Shown: piece after piece, positions 34,458 through 45,138 of the stretch
Layout: each line of letters begins with the position of its first letter
How positions within the stretch are numbered: position 1 is the first letter of the stretch
NCBI GenBank assembly: GCA_964017185.1
Contig: OZ024873.1
Coordinates: 47,726,760-47,790,759 of the forward strand
From: Rugalucina vietnamica
Taxonomy: Eukaryota; Mollusca; Bivalvia; Lucinida; Lucinidae
DNA length: 64,000 nucleotides
Reading direction: 5' to 3'
The notes under the pieces: generated by a model
What the model saw: the letters and a program-made list of their open reading frames with translations, nothing else
The model's database searches: none
What the model was told of the DNA's origin: nothing
Made by a program: the position numbers and the translations under genes

Positions 34458-34870
34458 TGTAGGTTTAGCAGTTGCTGAGACATTAAACTGAGAAAACGCC
34501 AACTATTTTTTCAGCTAATCACTCAGATGGCTCAGGTGAGCTAAAACAAGTTTTTCATCTGAAACTCCAAAGTGCCAATTTATTTCCAAAGGAACATTAA
34601 CATGCTTTGAAGACTGAAAGTTCATAAATGAAATTATCTTTTCAGCTTTGATTCCAAAACTTCAATTAACAAATTACCAAAGAGTATTATGAAAATAGAA
34701 GGAATACAAAACCAAGATTTCAAAATTCATCCATACTTTGTGGTACCTTGACTTAAACTTTGAAACTTCAGGTCAATCAGGCCAATGACGTGCTGGATTT
34801 TAGGCCAAATTATCAGACCAATTTACAATTATATTTTTTATTTTAGCTTTTATTTATTATAATATGAAAT

Positions 34871-35105
34871 GAGCCTCCACATGGGAAAACCAACATTCTG
34901 CATAGGCGAAAACAAAGACGCAGATCAGCTTCGCAGTAACTGCGAAGCTGATCAGTGCCTTTGTTTTCCCTACTCGGATAGTACAATCACTCTTCTACTT
35001 ATATCCAAAATTTCAAGCTTACGTATCCTGCTTCTGTGACTAAACAGGCCGGTTTATGTCATACCTGGTCAAAAACCCAACAACATGGCTCCCACAACAT
35101 GGCTC
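34871..35105 (+). mobile_element. MITE-A copy 8, flanked by 34-bp direct repeats
   Basis: GAGCCTCCACATGGGAAAAC left, CCCACAACATGGCTC right, CTTCGCAG / CTGCGAAG hairpin. The flanks 34837-34870 and 35108-35141 match at 32 of 34 positions (both end ATAATATGAAAT), far longer than the target duplications usual for MITEs. Confidence 0.85.
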
Positions 35106-35141
35106 AGTTTATTTTAGTTTTTATTTATCATAATATGAAAT

Positions 35142-35424
35142 ATAAATCAGATTCAAAAGGGTAGCCTGGCATCTCTCAGACATTATCAGCCTGGACAGGT
35201 ACCATATGAAGGGTGGTGACCCTGTGATTATAAACCACCATTAAACTGACAAGTTTAGATGGCCTCCTGACCTCAAACACTTGAAAACTGCTAGAAAACT
35301 TAAAAGCCTGGAAACAATGATGATGATTTCATACAGCCTTAAGACAAATGGGTTTCTATATGATTTCAAAATACAAGTGCTACATTTAAATCAGTGTGCA
35401 GGGCATCAATGTCTTCTACAATGC
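35142..35424. other. unannotated DNA
   Basis: Nothing recognised. Confidence 0.4.
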
Positions 35425-35584
35425 TGTGTCTGATCTGGGTTCAAGCCCCCCACGTGGCACATGTGAGATGAGCCAAGTTCTGCTTGCGGGTTTGCAAGGT
35501 GTTTTTTCTCTGTATTCTCCTGTATTCGCCCCATCTACTGATTGGACTGTCTCATATGAGCTGAAATAATCTTGAAAGGCACAT

Positions 35585-35631
<47 letters not shown>
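35425..35631 (+). mobile_element. SINE-D copy 4 with 40-nt poly-A tail
   Basis: B-box-like GGGTTCAAGCCCCCC, then GAGCCAAGTTCTGCTTG, GGTGTTTTTTCTCTGT, CTCATATGAGCTGAAATAAT and CTTGAAAGGCACATAAAA, ending in 40 uninterrupted A (35592-35631). The long pure tail suggests a fairly recent insertion, though the body is diverged. Confidence 0.8.
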
Positions 35632-35632
<1 letters not shown>

Positions 35633-35938
35633 AACTTCAAGTATACATTGGGCAAGGGCAATATCACTAGAAGGGCTTCCCTTAAAGTTGTACAAAAAAA
35701 AATGTGGAGAAAACAAATTCAAAGCAGATTTTGGCATATCACTAAAGATGTTTTTAAATTGGGTACCCCTACCAACAACTCAATAAAACCAAAGTTAACC
35801 TATCTACAACCAAATAAATCAAGAATGCCAAAATTAAGAAGCCAAAGTTGAAACAATGGATCTGATTATCTGCATGTCCACCCATTACAGGTCTGATTAT
35901 TTTATTGCTTTCAACATCCAACCTGAGCCCTATTTTAA

Positions 35939-36138
35939 GAGCCGCATCATCAGAAAAACACTCTTCGTGTTTTCCACCAGGTCTAACACTCACTGGCCTG
36001 TACAGTCACAGAAGAAGTGAGATTGTACTATCCGAGAAGCAAAAACAAAGGCGCTGATCAGCTGTGCAGCTACGGCACAACTGATCTGCTTCTTTGTTTT
36101 TGCATATGCAAAAAGCCTGTTTTATCATAATGCAACTC
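35939..36138 (-). mobile_element. MITE-A copy 9 (reverse, eroded)
   Basis: GAGCCGCATCATCAGAAAA left, TTTATCATAATGCAACTC right. Hairpin ACAAAGGCGCTGATCAGC with an eroded partner arm. Confidence 0.8.
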
Positions 36139-36341
36139 ATAAATCATTAGACCTCTACACCATTTACCCATATTGAGTTAATTATAAATCACTTCACCCC
36201 TGCCCCTTTTTACAGTTACTGGCCTGATAACAGACTGACACCAGGTGGGGTTATCTGCAGCTTGACCTTCACTTTTGGGCCCAAAATAAGTAAAATCCTG
36301 GAAGTAAAAGTCTGTTATCCTATGTTCTCTGTCTGTGTCAC

Positions 36342-36520
36342 TGTAAGTCAGAGGCTGGGAACCATGCTGCTAGCAGCCCAAGAACAGACCTCTGCTGAGC
36401 CACCAAATGTCACGGGGAAGAAAAATACAGTGGCCCATCCAAGACTCAAACCCAGGGCCTCTTGCTTACCATGCAAGCACTCTGCCCACTGAGCTACCAA
36501 GCCAGATGGTTGACTGGTTA
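36342..36520 (-). mobile_element. SINE-E copy 1 (tRNA head, reverse)
   Basis: On the minus strand a tRNA-like head with A-box TGGTAGCTCAGTGGGCAGAG and B-box GGGTTTGAGTC, then a body with CCCCGTGACATTTGGTGGC, GTTCTTGGGCTGC and AGCATGGTTCC. The same body follows the tRNA-like head at 50247. Confidence 0.75.
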
Positions 36521-37052
36521 CACGTCTCATGTGTTTAAAAGTTTCACTTTCTACAATTTTCATTTCTGACTTACAAGTGGAAGGTTAAATTTTTTTATCT
36601 TATCCCACCCCGCTGGCCCCTACATTACACATGGGGTTCCCAAAATCCTGAAAAATTTTATGTCCAAGTTTAAAACTGTAATTAAACAGTTGGATGCTGG
36701 GAAAATGAACCATTAAAGTGTCTTGGTAATTTAGCAGTTCTTATCAATGTAAATATTACAAGGCTTCAGGAAATTATGATGGTCTTTCTGTAAGCAATTA
36801 TACAGCTAAATGAGAACAGATTGGGCTAGATAACTTGCATGTATCTGGATTTTGCTTGGCCACTTAAAAACCATCGAAAATTAAATTAGTTGAAAATGTC
36901 CCCCTGCCCAAAGTTAGAAATTTCCTAGCGAGCCACTTATACTCAAATCCCCATGAAAGCAAGTTTTTGGTTACTACACATGTAAGTTTAATTATGTGCG
37001 TTTTTGTTGTTATTTTTATTCTAATATCAAGGCCCAAGGTCAATGTCAAAGT
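36521..37052. other. unannotated DNA
   Basis: Nothing recognised. Confidence 0.4.
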
Positions 37053-37078
37053 CCCCCCCCCCCCCCCCCCCCCCCCCC
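37053..37078. repeat. poly-C tract, 26 nt
   Basis: Uninterrupted C homopolymer followed by GGGG; prone to length error in sequencing. Confidence 0.95.
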
Positions 37079-38839
37079 GGGGTCTGGACACCAAACTGCA
37101 TCCCTGATAGTGTGGAAATTGTTGCTGATGGATATATGGTCTGATCCTAACCGTACAGTACATGTTGTGCTTTGTACCCAAAACTCAACTTCTGTGCTCA
37201 ACCAATGGTAAAACAAGTGCAACAGGAAAATATGACCAATTTATTATTATGCTCTTTGTGCTGCTTTTGTGAATTTTCTGTAGTTGGCCAAATACCAAAA
37301 CGGATTCCTATCAAATACAAAGCAAATGAATTTCATCTAAAATTGGTTAATTCAGCATTGAATTAGGCCAAAAAAAAAATAATAAATGTTTCTCAGGCCC
37401 CGCCGCATCACTTTCAGACCCACCGCATTACCCTTTTTTATTGATCAAAATAAAAAAAAATACAGAAACCACCGCATTTGTCTTGAAACCTTCACTCTTG
37501 TCACTTTTCCGCTCGCGGTTTTCAGAAAAACGACTGCGCATGCAGTCTGCGCATGGCGGCTAGTAACACGGTATTCGTTGTGACACGGTTCCGGGACATT
37601 TCGAGCCTTCACTAAAGGACCGAACTGCTTCGTCATGATGTGCAGGTACAGTATATGGTAATGTCTGTTAGAGGTATTCAATTTTTAGTCAAAAACACAA
37701 AGGGTCTAGGTAGCAATCCCGCGTTCTATTGTCCATGTACAGTTTACGTACGAACTTTAGTTGGGCTAAATTACATGCGGTCAATATTCTGATGCTTGTT
37801 TCAGATGTTAATTATATCATAAGGTTTAGGATAGCCACTGAATAATTGTATTAAACATGTAGACACCTGTACTGCTATATAGCCTGGTAAACCAAAATTT
37901 CATCCACCCAAATATCGCGACGGCGGCACCAAGGCGCCGTTTTACCCTTGTGTTCCTTTATACTAATTTATTTATGTGCAAGTAAAAAAATCAAAACTCG
38001 CGGAGAGGAAAAATGAAATATCGTTTCCCGGGCATTCGCCAAGGCGCAGTTTTCTTACAGTTTCTCTTTTAAGTACTTAAAAAATGAATAAACACATTTG
38101 AAACGGAAAATTGTGTTTTTGATAGCCTAATGTGTATGAACCATGTCGTCTGCTCAAAATTCGTGTATACTCGTGAGTGATAATTGTCATCTCACTAATG
38201 TTTAGGTGACACAATCCATTGCTCGCGAAGCGTAAATGACACTCAAATTATATTAATCCATAATAGTTTTGAAAATAAGCCGAGCGATACATGTTATCGC
38301 ACTCGTGACTAGGGCATTATTGGTAGACCGTAACGTTACCGTAAGCATTGGGTTATTATAGGCTATTGATGACACGTTGGTCAATGATTTCGTCAACAAT
38401 TATTGTGGTCCAAAACATTATAGACACCTACATTTAATTTCGCGATTGAGAACGGTAATGTCCGGGAAGGTATGTAAAAGTTCACGCTGAAAAACAAATG
38501 TGATTTCTTTACTTTCCCGCTGGGAAAATGAGTGTTTTGAGCATCCACAAGAATCCTTTGTGGAATAATATAATTAGTCATGCCATGTATGTTGTATGTT
38601 CGTATAGTGTTCCGCCGCTGACTTACCGGCACACCTCGTTTTAACCCCGAGTAAGGGTATAGCAATCACCACTTTAATCGTCTAATGATAGAACTACACT
38701 GCACGTCACCAACCACCACCTCAATAATTGTATCCCCATCACTGAAGTTATCTTTTTGGGAGAGTGCTTGCTTTATGAATGATGAGCGCCAAGCTAGCAA
38801 GGTATTTTTGGTACCATTTTTAACGTTTTCGGTATCACG

Positions 38840-38912
38840 CGATCCGGGATCCAACCCGATACCTCCCGTGTCCGAAGCGAATGCTCTAATCATTTCGCTA
38901 TCATATGATCAC
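38840..38912 (-). mobile_element. tRNA-like SINE head (reverse) inside element R
   Basis: On the minus strand: GCGAAATGATTAGAGCATTC (A-box-like), CTTCGGACACGGGAGG and GGGTTGGATCCCGGAT (B-box-like). A degenerate tRNA-derived head, possibly with a body continuing towards 38700. Confidence 0.5.
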
Positions 38913-39057
38913 CGATGTGTGATCGGTACAATGTTCAAACTTTCATTCGAGTGAAATTAGAAAATAAGGACAAGAATAGAATGTGTTACTTGCTGACACA
39001 ACATACAGTGGAGTTTGATTCTTTTCCGACAAGTTATAAAATGTCTTGACAATAATT

Positions 39058-39275
39058 ACTAATCGACTCCTCCGCCAGCAAGGTATAGCCACGCCCACCG
39101 CTAACATTGTGTTTTTGCACCTACATTTTACCTGTAAAAAGCACGTGTTGGTTTGTTTGTCTAACCCACGTGTTGTCTAACCGTCATTGACCGTTAGCTA
39201 ATGTGCTGATTTGAATGGTCAATATAAAAATGAATATTAATGATGGGTGGTTTGACGGAGGACTCAATTGACATC
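39058..39275. repeat. possible short inverted-repeat element
   Basis: GACTCCTCCGCCA near 39065 and TGACGGAGGACTC near 39252 are near inverse complements, and CACGTG occurs twice between them. Could be a small MITE inside element R. Confidence 0.35.
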
Positions 39276-39604
39276 GTCATTCGCTATCTCATGGGCCAAT
39301 GGGCGGAGATTATGACTCGTGTTGAGATGTACTCAGAGAGCGTGATAATCATGATAATTGGTGGGAACTCGTGCTGACTGATGTTCTCAAATCTATTGTT
39401 ATCGGATTAAGTGTTAGACCGATAGGTATGATATTCATTTGTTTCCGAATTACTAATGCTCAACCAAATTTGACAAACACAAATTAGGTGTGAAATATCG
39501 ATCATAAATTAAACGAGAGTTACCGTACGGTGACTCGGGCATAGATCGCCGGAAGCATATTGTCCGTTTATCACTCACTCGCCACCACCCCCCACCACCC
39601 CCCC

Positions 39605-39616
39605 GAAAAAAAAAAA

Positions 39617-39648
<32 letters not shown>

Positions 39649-39657
39649 AAAAAAAAA
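39605..39657. repeat. A-rich low-complexity tract
   Basis: Runs of A broken only by GTT and G, after a CCACCACCCCCC tract at the right edge of element R. Confidence 0.9.
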
Positions 39658-39880
39658 TGCCGCCGCCCGCATTCGTTTTTGTTCAAATAAAAATTAAAAT
39701 AAAAAACCTGCCGCCCGCATCTGTTTCTTCAAAAAGTGGCCTGAGAAACAATGGTATTATTTTTTTTGGCCTTATTCAGAATTTTTTCCATATTAATCTT
39801 CAGTAGACAATGTTTAGCCGTTATCACATATCACATAAAACAATTTGTGAACACAAGTGAATCTGATTTTCATAATATTT

Positions 39881-40113
39881 GAGCCACATCATGCGAAAAC
39901 CAACAATCTGCATATGCGAAAACAAAGACGCAGATCAGCTTCGCGGAAACAGCGAAGCTGATCACACCTTTGTTTGCGCTACATGGATAGTACAATTCCT
40001 CTTCTTCTTAAATCCAAAATTTCAAGCTTCTAGCCTGCTTCTGTGATTGTACAGTTCGGTTTGTGTCGGACCTGTTCAAAAAACACATTGTTGATTTTCT
40101 CATGATGCGTCTC
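39881..40113 (+). mobile_element. MITE-A copy 10
   Basis: GAGCCACATCATGCGAAAAC left, TTTTCTCATGATGCGTCTC right. Hairpin CTTCGCGG / AGCGAAG with a damaged loop (GGAAACA); right arm shortened to CACACCTTTGT. Confidence 0.85.
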
Positions 40114-40984
40114 AATTATCTTAAATTTTCTGCCAGAATCTGGATTCAAACACTGGATCCAAGCATGCTGCACAACAAACAGTGCCTTCTGTGTGGCTAA
40201 TTTCCAAGAAAATGTTAGGCCAGTATCTGTTTGGTGGCCAGGCCCAATTGCAGCTCATATATCCTATTAGACAATTTGCAAAGTAACACAAAAATAAGCA
40301 AAGACAACATTTGAACATGGGCAGTAGTAGGCCAGTATCGTTATATGCTATTTTGTGGAGTGTAACGTTTCACATGACGTTGCCGGTATATTTTCCAAAT
40401 GATTTATTTGTTAGACTGTCCAGAAAGTGAAAGATACGTAATATGCAAATGAAGGGTTTGAAGACTTTCAAAGGCTTACTGATGAAATCACGGTATCAAT
40501 AGGTCCTTAAATGGTATTTATTTTCTAAGACGTTATTATACCCCACGTCTGGGTTTCTATTATTGATATTTAGAGCCGTGAAATCGACAAGACATGCAAA
40601 TTTTTCCAATAATTCTTACTTCATATGCCCGAAGTGATGTAGACGATTTTTCTGATTAAAAATTTATGGACGCAAATGTACTTTTCTGATTACCAGAATT
40701 CATCATTTCTAGTCCGAAAAAAAAAATTCATTTGATAAATGACCAAGAATTCATAACAACCCAAAGGCAAAATTTGAAATTTCAATTCACTTTGATCACT
40801 TAATTAATCTGTTTAATTAGTGCATATGTTGAGGGTATGTTATATCTGTAATCTAACAATTTCATACATTGATTTTATGATGACATTTTTGAAAAAAAAA
40901 ACACACAAAAAGTTCAGAGAAATTCAGCACAGCCCTTGGTATACAGACTCGAAACTTGGTTTTTTGACACGAGTCTTTGACCTG
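40114..40984. other. unannotated DNA
   Basis: No exon or known repeat supported. A weak B-box-like GTTTGAATCC occurs on the minus strand near 40145. Confidence 0.45.
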
Positions 40985-41205
40985 TACAAAGAAAACATTA
41001 ATTGTCTGTGCAATGAATACCCACTTTTATAGAGTAATTCTGGAGTCAACAATTTTTCTAGTTCCATGATCCAAAACAGAGATTGTGGGTAATAATTAGA
41101 ACTGCCTTGCTGAGGCAGTTCTACACTGTACCCACAATCAATGTTTTGACCAAAAATACTGAAAATATGTAAAGTTTTCAACTGATTTTATTTTCATTTT
41201 CAAAG
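40985..41205 (+). mobile_element. MITE-B copy 4 (old)
   Basis: GAAAACATTAATTGTCTGTG, CAATGAATACCCAC, then CCAAAACAGAGATTGTGGGT, GAACTGCCTTGCTGAGGCAG then TTC, CCCACAATCAATGTTTTG. Central inverted repeat still readable, ends eroded. Confidence 0.7.
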
Positions 41206-41216
41206 CCAAAAAAAAA

Positions 41217-41350
41217 AATTCGGGCATGGCAGCCATCTTTTGGTCATGTGACCTGGAACATTATAGTATTTTTGCTCCTCTAGTCTTTAGAGGCTCTTTA
41301 TTTGGACAAGCCATTTTGTACGTTTTGAAAATACTGGAAGGACAAAATTA
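41217..41350. repeat. fragment related to the F0 interior
   Basis: GGGCATGGCAGCCATCTTTT then GGTCATGTGACCTGGAA parallels GGGCATGGCGGCCATCTTGG then TCATGTGACCTGGA at about 8106. A single diverged unit. Confidence 0.4.
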
Positions 41351-41564
41351 AAGGATGCTTGTAAAAGTGAGCTTACAATATCTGTAGATCTGTGTCTGAA
41401 CATGAAAATGATCCATCAGAATGACTTACGTGACAAAAAAGGTAACATGTTCAACATCTTGTGTCTGAGATCAATTCCTTATCCGTACATATCGTACATA
41501 TTTTTGTCCATATTTTTTCGATAAATTTTTGGCCATATTTTTTCGATAACTTATGATTCATTAC

Positions 41565-41664
41565 AGTCGCATCATGAGATAAATTTTGAATATGCGAAAA
41601 CAAAGACACAGATCAGCTGTGCAGTAACTGCACAGCTGATCAGTACCTTTGTTTTCGCATATCA
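41565..41664 (+). mobile_element. MITE-A fragment (left end plus hairpin)
   Basis: AGTCGCATCATGAGA, GAATATGCGAAAACAAAG, a perfect CTGTGCAG / CTGCACAG hairpin, then CTTTGTTTTCGCATATC. The long right arm is missing. Confidence 0.75.
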
Positions 41665-42443
41665 GACGCCAAAATATCATGGATGATTATCGAGGAGGCA
41701 AAGAGGTTACTTTGAGTACTTACGTTTTAACAGTAGCAATCAATCAGGCGCGACACACGGGTCAGCGATGTCGACAATTCTCCAGCGAAAATCTGAAAAA
41801 GATGGGAATATTATACAAAATGTGATCATTTCACTAAAAGCAAAATTGATACATTTTAAACCACAGACAGCTCCTCTTTAGAACAAATGAATTGTGTAGC
41901 GTGAAAATTGGTGTTCTGGGTTTTCCGACCAGGTTAGACACAAGCCAGGTTGTAAAGCTTAAAGGACACAATCTAAGTACGTGTAGATACTGACAAAAAA
42001 TGAAGCTACTGATTAGTCTATCCTGGAAAGGCAACTAAGAAGTATCTTTAATTCTGGAATTGGTCAAGGAACACCACAGTCCTTTTCTCACAAAATGACA
42101 CAAATAATGGACGACTTGAAAAAAACAAACGGAATGACAGTTCTAAAGACAATCACAGTGAAGACTGAAATCAGCAACTAAATCTTAATCGCTTCTTAGT
42201 TGTGAGCTCAAAGATATAGAGACAGCATTATCCATGTAAAGTCTTTCTGCATGCTGCTATTGATTAGAATGATTGTGTTCATGCGTAGACTGACTCAAGT
42301 TTGGACTGGACATGCATGGTATTTTGTTGGCAGTCATGAAAGAGCTCTTCTATAGAACATATGAATTATATCTGTAGAGAAATTTCTGTAAATTATGGTA
42401 TATTCTTGTCATTTTGATGGCTAAAATGTATTGGACACTATAC
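41665..42443. other. mostly unannotated; MITE-A scrap at 41901-41960
   Basis: GTGAAAATTGGTGTTCTGGG, TTTTCCGACCAGGTTAGACA resembles the reversed MITE-A end region. Nothing else recognised. Confidence 0.45.
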
Positions 42444-42681
42444 GAGCCACATCATAAGACAAAGGGATTTTTGCCTATGCGAAAACAAAGGCGCAGATCA
42501 GCTTCGCAGTAACTGCGAAGCTGATCGATCAGCGCCTTTGTTTTCGCTATATGGATAGTACAATTCCTTTACTTTCTAAATCCAGAATTTCCAGTCTCTA
42601 GCCGTCTTCTATGCTTGTACAGCTAAGTTTGTGTTGCACCTGGTCGGAAACCTTGTAGACCGTTTTCTTGCATCTCGGCTC
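42444..42681 (+). mobile_element. MITE-A copy 11
   Basis: GAGCCACATCATAAGACAAA left, TTTTCTTGCATCTCGGCTC right. Hairpin CTTCGCAG / CTGCGAAG with a GATC duplication (GCTGATCGATCAGC). Confidence 0.85.
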
Positions 42682-42714
42682 ATATGGGCCTGATCAGGAA
42701 AGCAATCAAGGCAT

Positions 42715-43100
42715 GAGCGGCGTCACATGACGGGGATTTCCAACCAGGTCCGACACAAACCGGCATGTACAGCCACAGAAGGCCAGAAGCATGAATACAA
42801 GTATACCACAACCTCTTTATAACACTATTGTTGGGGTTCAAGCCAATATCCGTGTTAGCTATCCAATCTGTGTTATAATGAGAGTATGATGTATAGACAT
42901 ATAGCAAAAATGACCAATTGGGGTCCAACAGCAATCAGTGTTATATCCAAAAGCGTGTTGTAACGAAGCGTGTTATAAAGAGGTCCAGGTGTATATGAAG
43001 AATTGTACTATCTGTGTAACAAATACAAAGGCGCAGATCAGCTGTGCAAGTACTGTCTTTGTTTTTGCACAGGCAAAAAGTGGGTTCCTCACAATGAGCA
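42715..43100 (-). mobile_element. MITE-A copy 12, split by a TA-flanked element
   Basis: Left portion GAGCGGCGTCACATGACGGG, ACCAGGTCCGACACAAACCG, CAGAAGC; right portion GAAGAATTGTACTATCTGTG, ACAAAGGCGCAGATCAGC, TTTGTTTTTGCACAGG. About 200 bp of another element separates the two halves. One hairpin arm is deleted. Confidence 0.75.
42798..42991. mobile_element. MITE-T copy 1 (TA target, ACCTCTTTATAAC ends)
   Basis: Ends CAAGTATACCACAACCTC then TTTATAAC, and the inverse GTTATAAAGAGGTCCAGGTG, with TA on both sides. It sits inside MITE-A copy 12. TA targets and this type of end are expected of Tc1/mariner/pogo-derived MITEs. A sister copy is at 55722. Confidence 0.75.
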
Positions 43101-44593
43101 AAAGCAAGAAAAAGTTACAAAATGTGCAGAAAAGGTGCAGATCAACAGCTTGCATAACATATTTATATGGTATACAGTCATGTTATTTCTATTTGTTATA
43201 TCAGAAATCTCTGATTTGCTATTTATTTGTCAAGCACACCTGGTCCAGTTAAGTGCCTTTCTTGCAAGATACCCATTGACAGCTTTTTCTGTTGAGGAAG
43301 AAAGGAAGAAATGTAGTTAATACCAAATAGGCCATTTCATATTACTTAGAAGCACTTTTTCACTACAAGGTCGTCTCATCCCAACACTGCCATGTCTCAT
43401 CCCAACACTGCCACTCGGTGTGGTGCTAACAATGCCATAAAAGGCAATGATGCTTGCATAATATGAAGCTTACTCAAAACCAACCACTGGTCAGCCACTG
43501 GTGAAAATGCTAAAATTTCAACAACAACAACAAAAAAAAAAAAAAAAAAAAGTTCAAAATTTCAAGATTCGTTATACCCTCTAGATAAAGATGTAAATTA
43601 CTGGTAATGAGTCAAGTTGTCAACTAGATGATGTTAAATGGGGGCTACATTTTTCAAATGTTTTTACTTTGAAATTAGTCATGTCAAGGGTTAAGGGTTA
43701 AGTTATGGTAAGTTTCAACTGATGTCACTAAATTCAACCAATTTAAGTCTGGTGTTAGGCAAACTGAAAGATGCTGTGACAATATTGCTTATCAGCTGGG
43801 ACTAAACTGCTTTCACATCTGAATTTGACCGAGAATGGAACCAAAACGTGATTCTCTGGGAGTCTAAAAATAAACTTGGATGTAAGATGAAGATCGAAAA
43901 AAGCCTACTATGCATATCTGGGTTCAGATGACAGTGACATATAAGAGCAATTGAGCCATCCCATGACAAAACCTGGTTTCGAGGATTCCAGCTAGGGCAG
44001 ACACAAAATGATGTGCTGAGCATGAGGACCTTGGGCTACAATCATTAAGTTCATAAGAATTAGCAGCAATAAGTGAGTGCACCGAAGTTAAGCCTGCATG
44101 GATGCATAGGCTGGTGCCATCATTGATGCTCACAGAAAAGTAGGTTTTTAAATATTTTGGCTCAATTAAGTTCAGCCTCTTAGTAAAATATTTGAAAAAG
44201 TACTTAGGTCAAAAAGTGGCAAGTTTATTTAGTCTTAATCTGTTTAAAATGCACTGAAAGTAATCCCCACCTCCACTTTGGGCAAGTTTGGAATGGCCTC
44301 TTGTATTTTATCTGAACAGCCAATGCATAACAGTTACTGTGGTGACCTACATTCTAAAAAATGTAAAATACAAAATTTGCAATGTTTATGGAACCTATTC
44401 AAATAGGAACCAAGCCATAGGCTGAGCTTAATCTTTTTCAGATCCAATAATGGTTCTCTTAATACAAATAAACATATTCAAGTACTTATCCTTTTAATAT
44501 TTCTTTGCCAATGAAAACTTGTGACAATTTTGTTTTTATAATATAATTATATCCCATAAACATCAATCATTATAAGCAGATTCTAAAAAAAAA

Positions 44594-44624
<31 letters not shown>

Positions 44625-45138
44625 ATTTATAAAAAAAAAAAAAAAAAATTCTATACCAAGAGCAGCTTCAAAATTCAACAATGCCTCAGATTTTCTTCAT
44701 GCTGACATTCAAGATAAATTTTCCTTATAACATTAAGTACATCTTTATAATATATCTTTGTAATGTACAAAGTACATTTTTATTATGTACAAACTGACCA
44801 TGAATTAATTGGGTTATTTGGTGAAAAAAGTAAAATGACCATTTTTGTGACCATAAATGGACAAGTCTTTTTTGTTTCAAAACATCAATTAAAGTCATGC
44901 TTTTCTCTATGATTTATTGTGAAAATATGTTTAAGAGCCATTACCACCCTTGTTTACCTCAAAAAAGTTTATGTGACAGACACTGACCATTAAATAAATA
45001 TTTGTCATACAAAACTGACCCACCTACATTTGAAATTAACATGACACACTGCCACTGCCGTGACATGAAACTGGCTAGATTATGATTTAAAATGAGAGGG
45101 TGGGGGTTTAAGCCCAGCTTAGGAGAACAGCAGGAATT
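43101..45138. other. mostly unannotated; MITE-A scrap and simple repeats
   Basis: MITE-A scrap at 43953-44012 (GAGCCATCCCATGACAAAAC, GGTTTCGAGGATTCCAG). A small CTCATCCCAACACTGCCA direct repeat near 43375-43415. A CAACAA/poly-A tract at about 43520-43550 and an (AAAT)n tract. No exon supported. Confidence 0.5.
44587..44648. repeat. (AAAT)n microsatellite and poly-A
   Basis: About ten AAAT units followed by TTTAT and an A-run. Confidence 0.95.

Larger units (their letters stand above)
33736..34545 (+). mobile_element. F-related element F4 (old, no tandem array)
   Basis: Left end CTACCTGAGAACCATTATGG then GGCTCACCTGAGAGAT is homologous to the F left end. The right end GGCTCAGGTGAGCTAAAA is the F right terminus, with its hairpin reduced. 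The interior lacks core repeats but holds two complete insertions, a MITE-B remnant and a MITE-C. Confidence 0.6.
37359..39778. mobile_element. 2.4 kb CpG-rich block bounded by inverted repeats (element R)
   Basis: Left TGAATTAGGCC, A-run, AATAATAAATGTTTCTCAGG and right (inverse) TGAATAAGGCC, A-run, ATAATACCATTGTTTCTCAG give a terminal inverted repeat of about 40 bp. Subterminal CCGCAT motifs occur at both ends. The interior (about 37480-39580) has far more CpG than the neighbours (CTCGCGG, CGCGACGGCGGC, CGCGATCCGGGA, GGTTCCGGGAC). No transposase motif is seen, so it is probably non-autonomous. The CpG richness could instead mark a host regulatory block that the element carried or inserted around. 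Class unknown. Confidence 0.55.
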
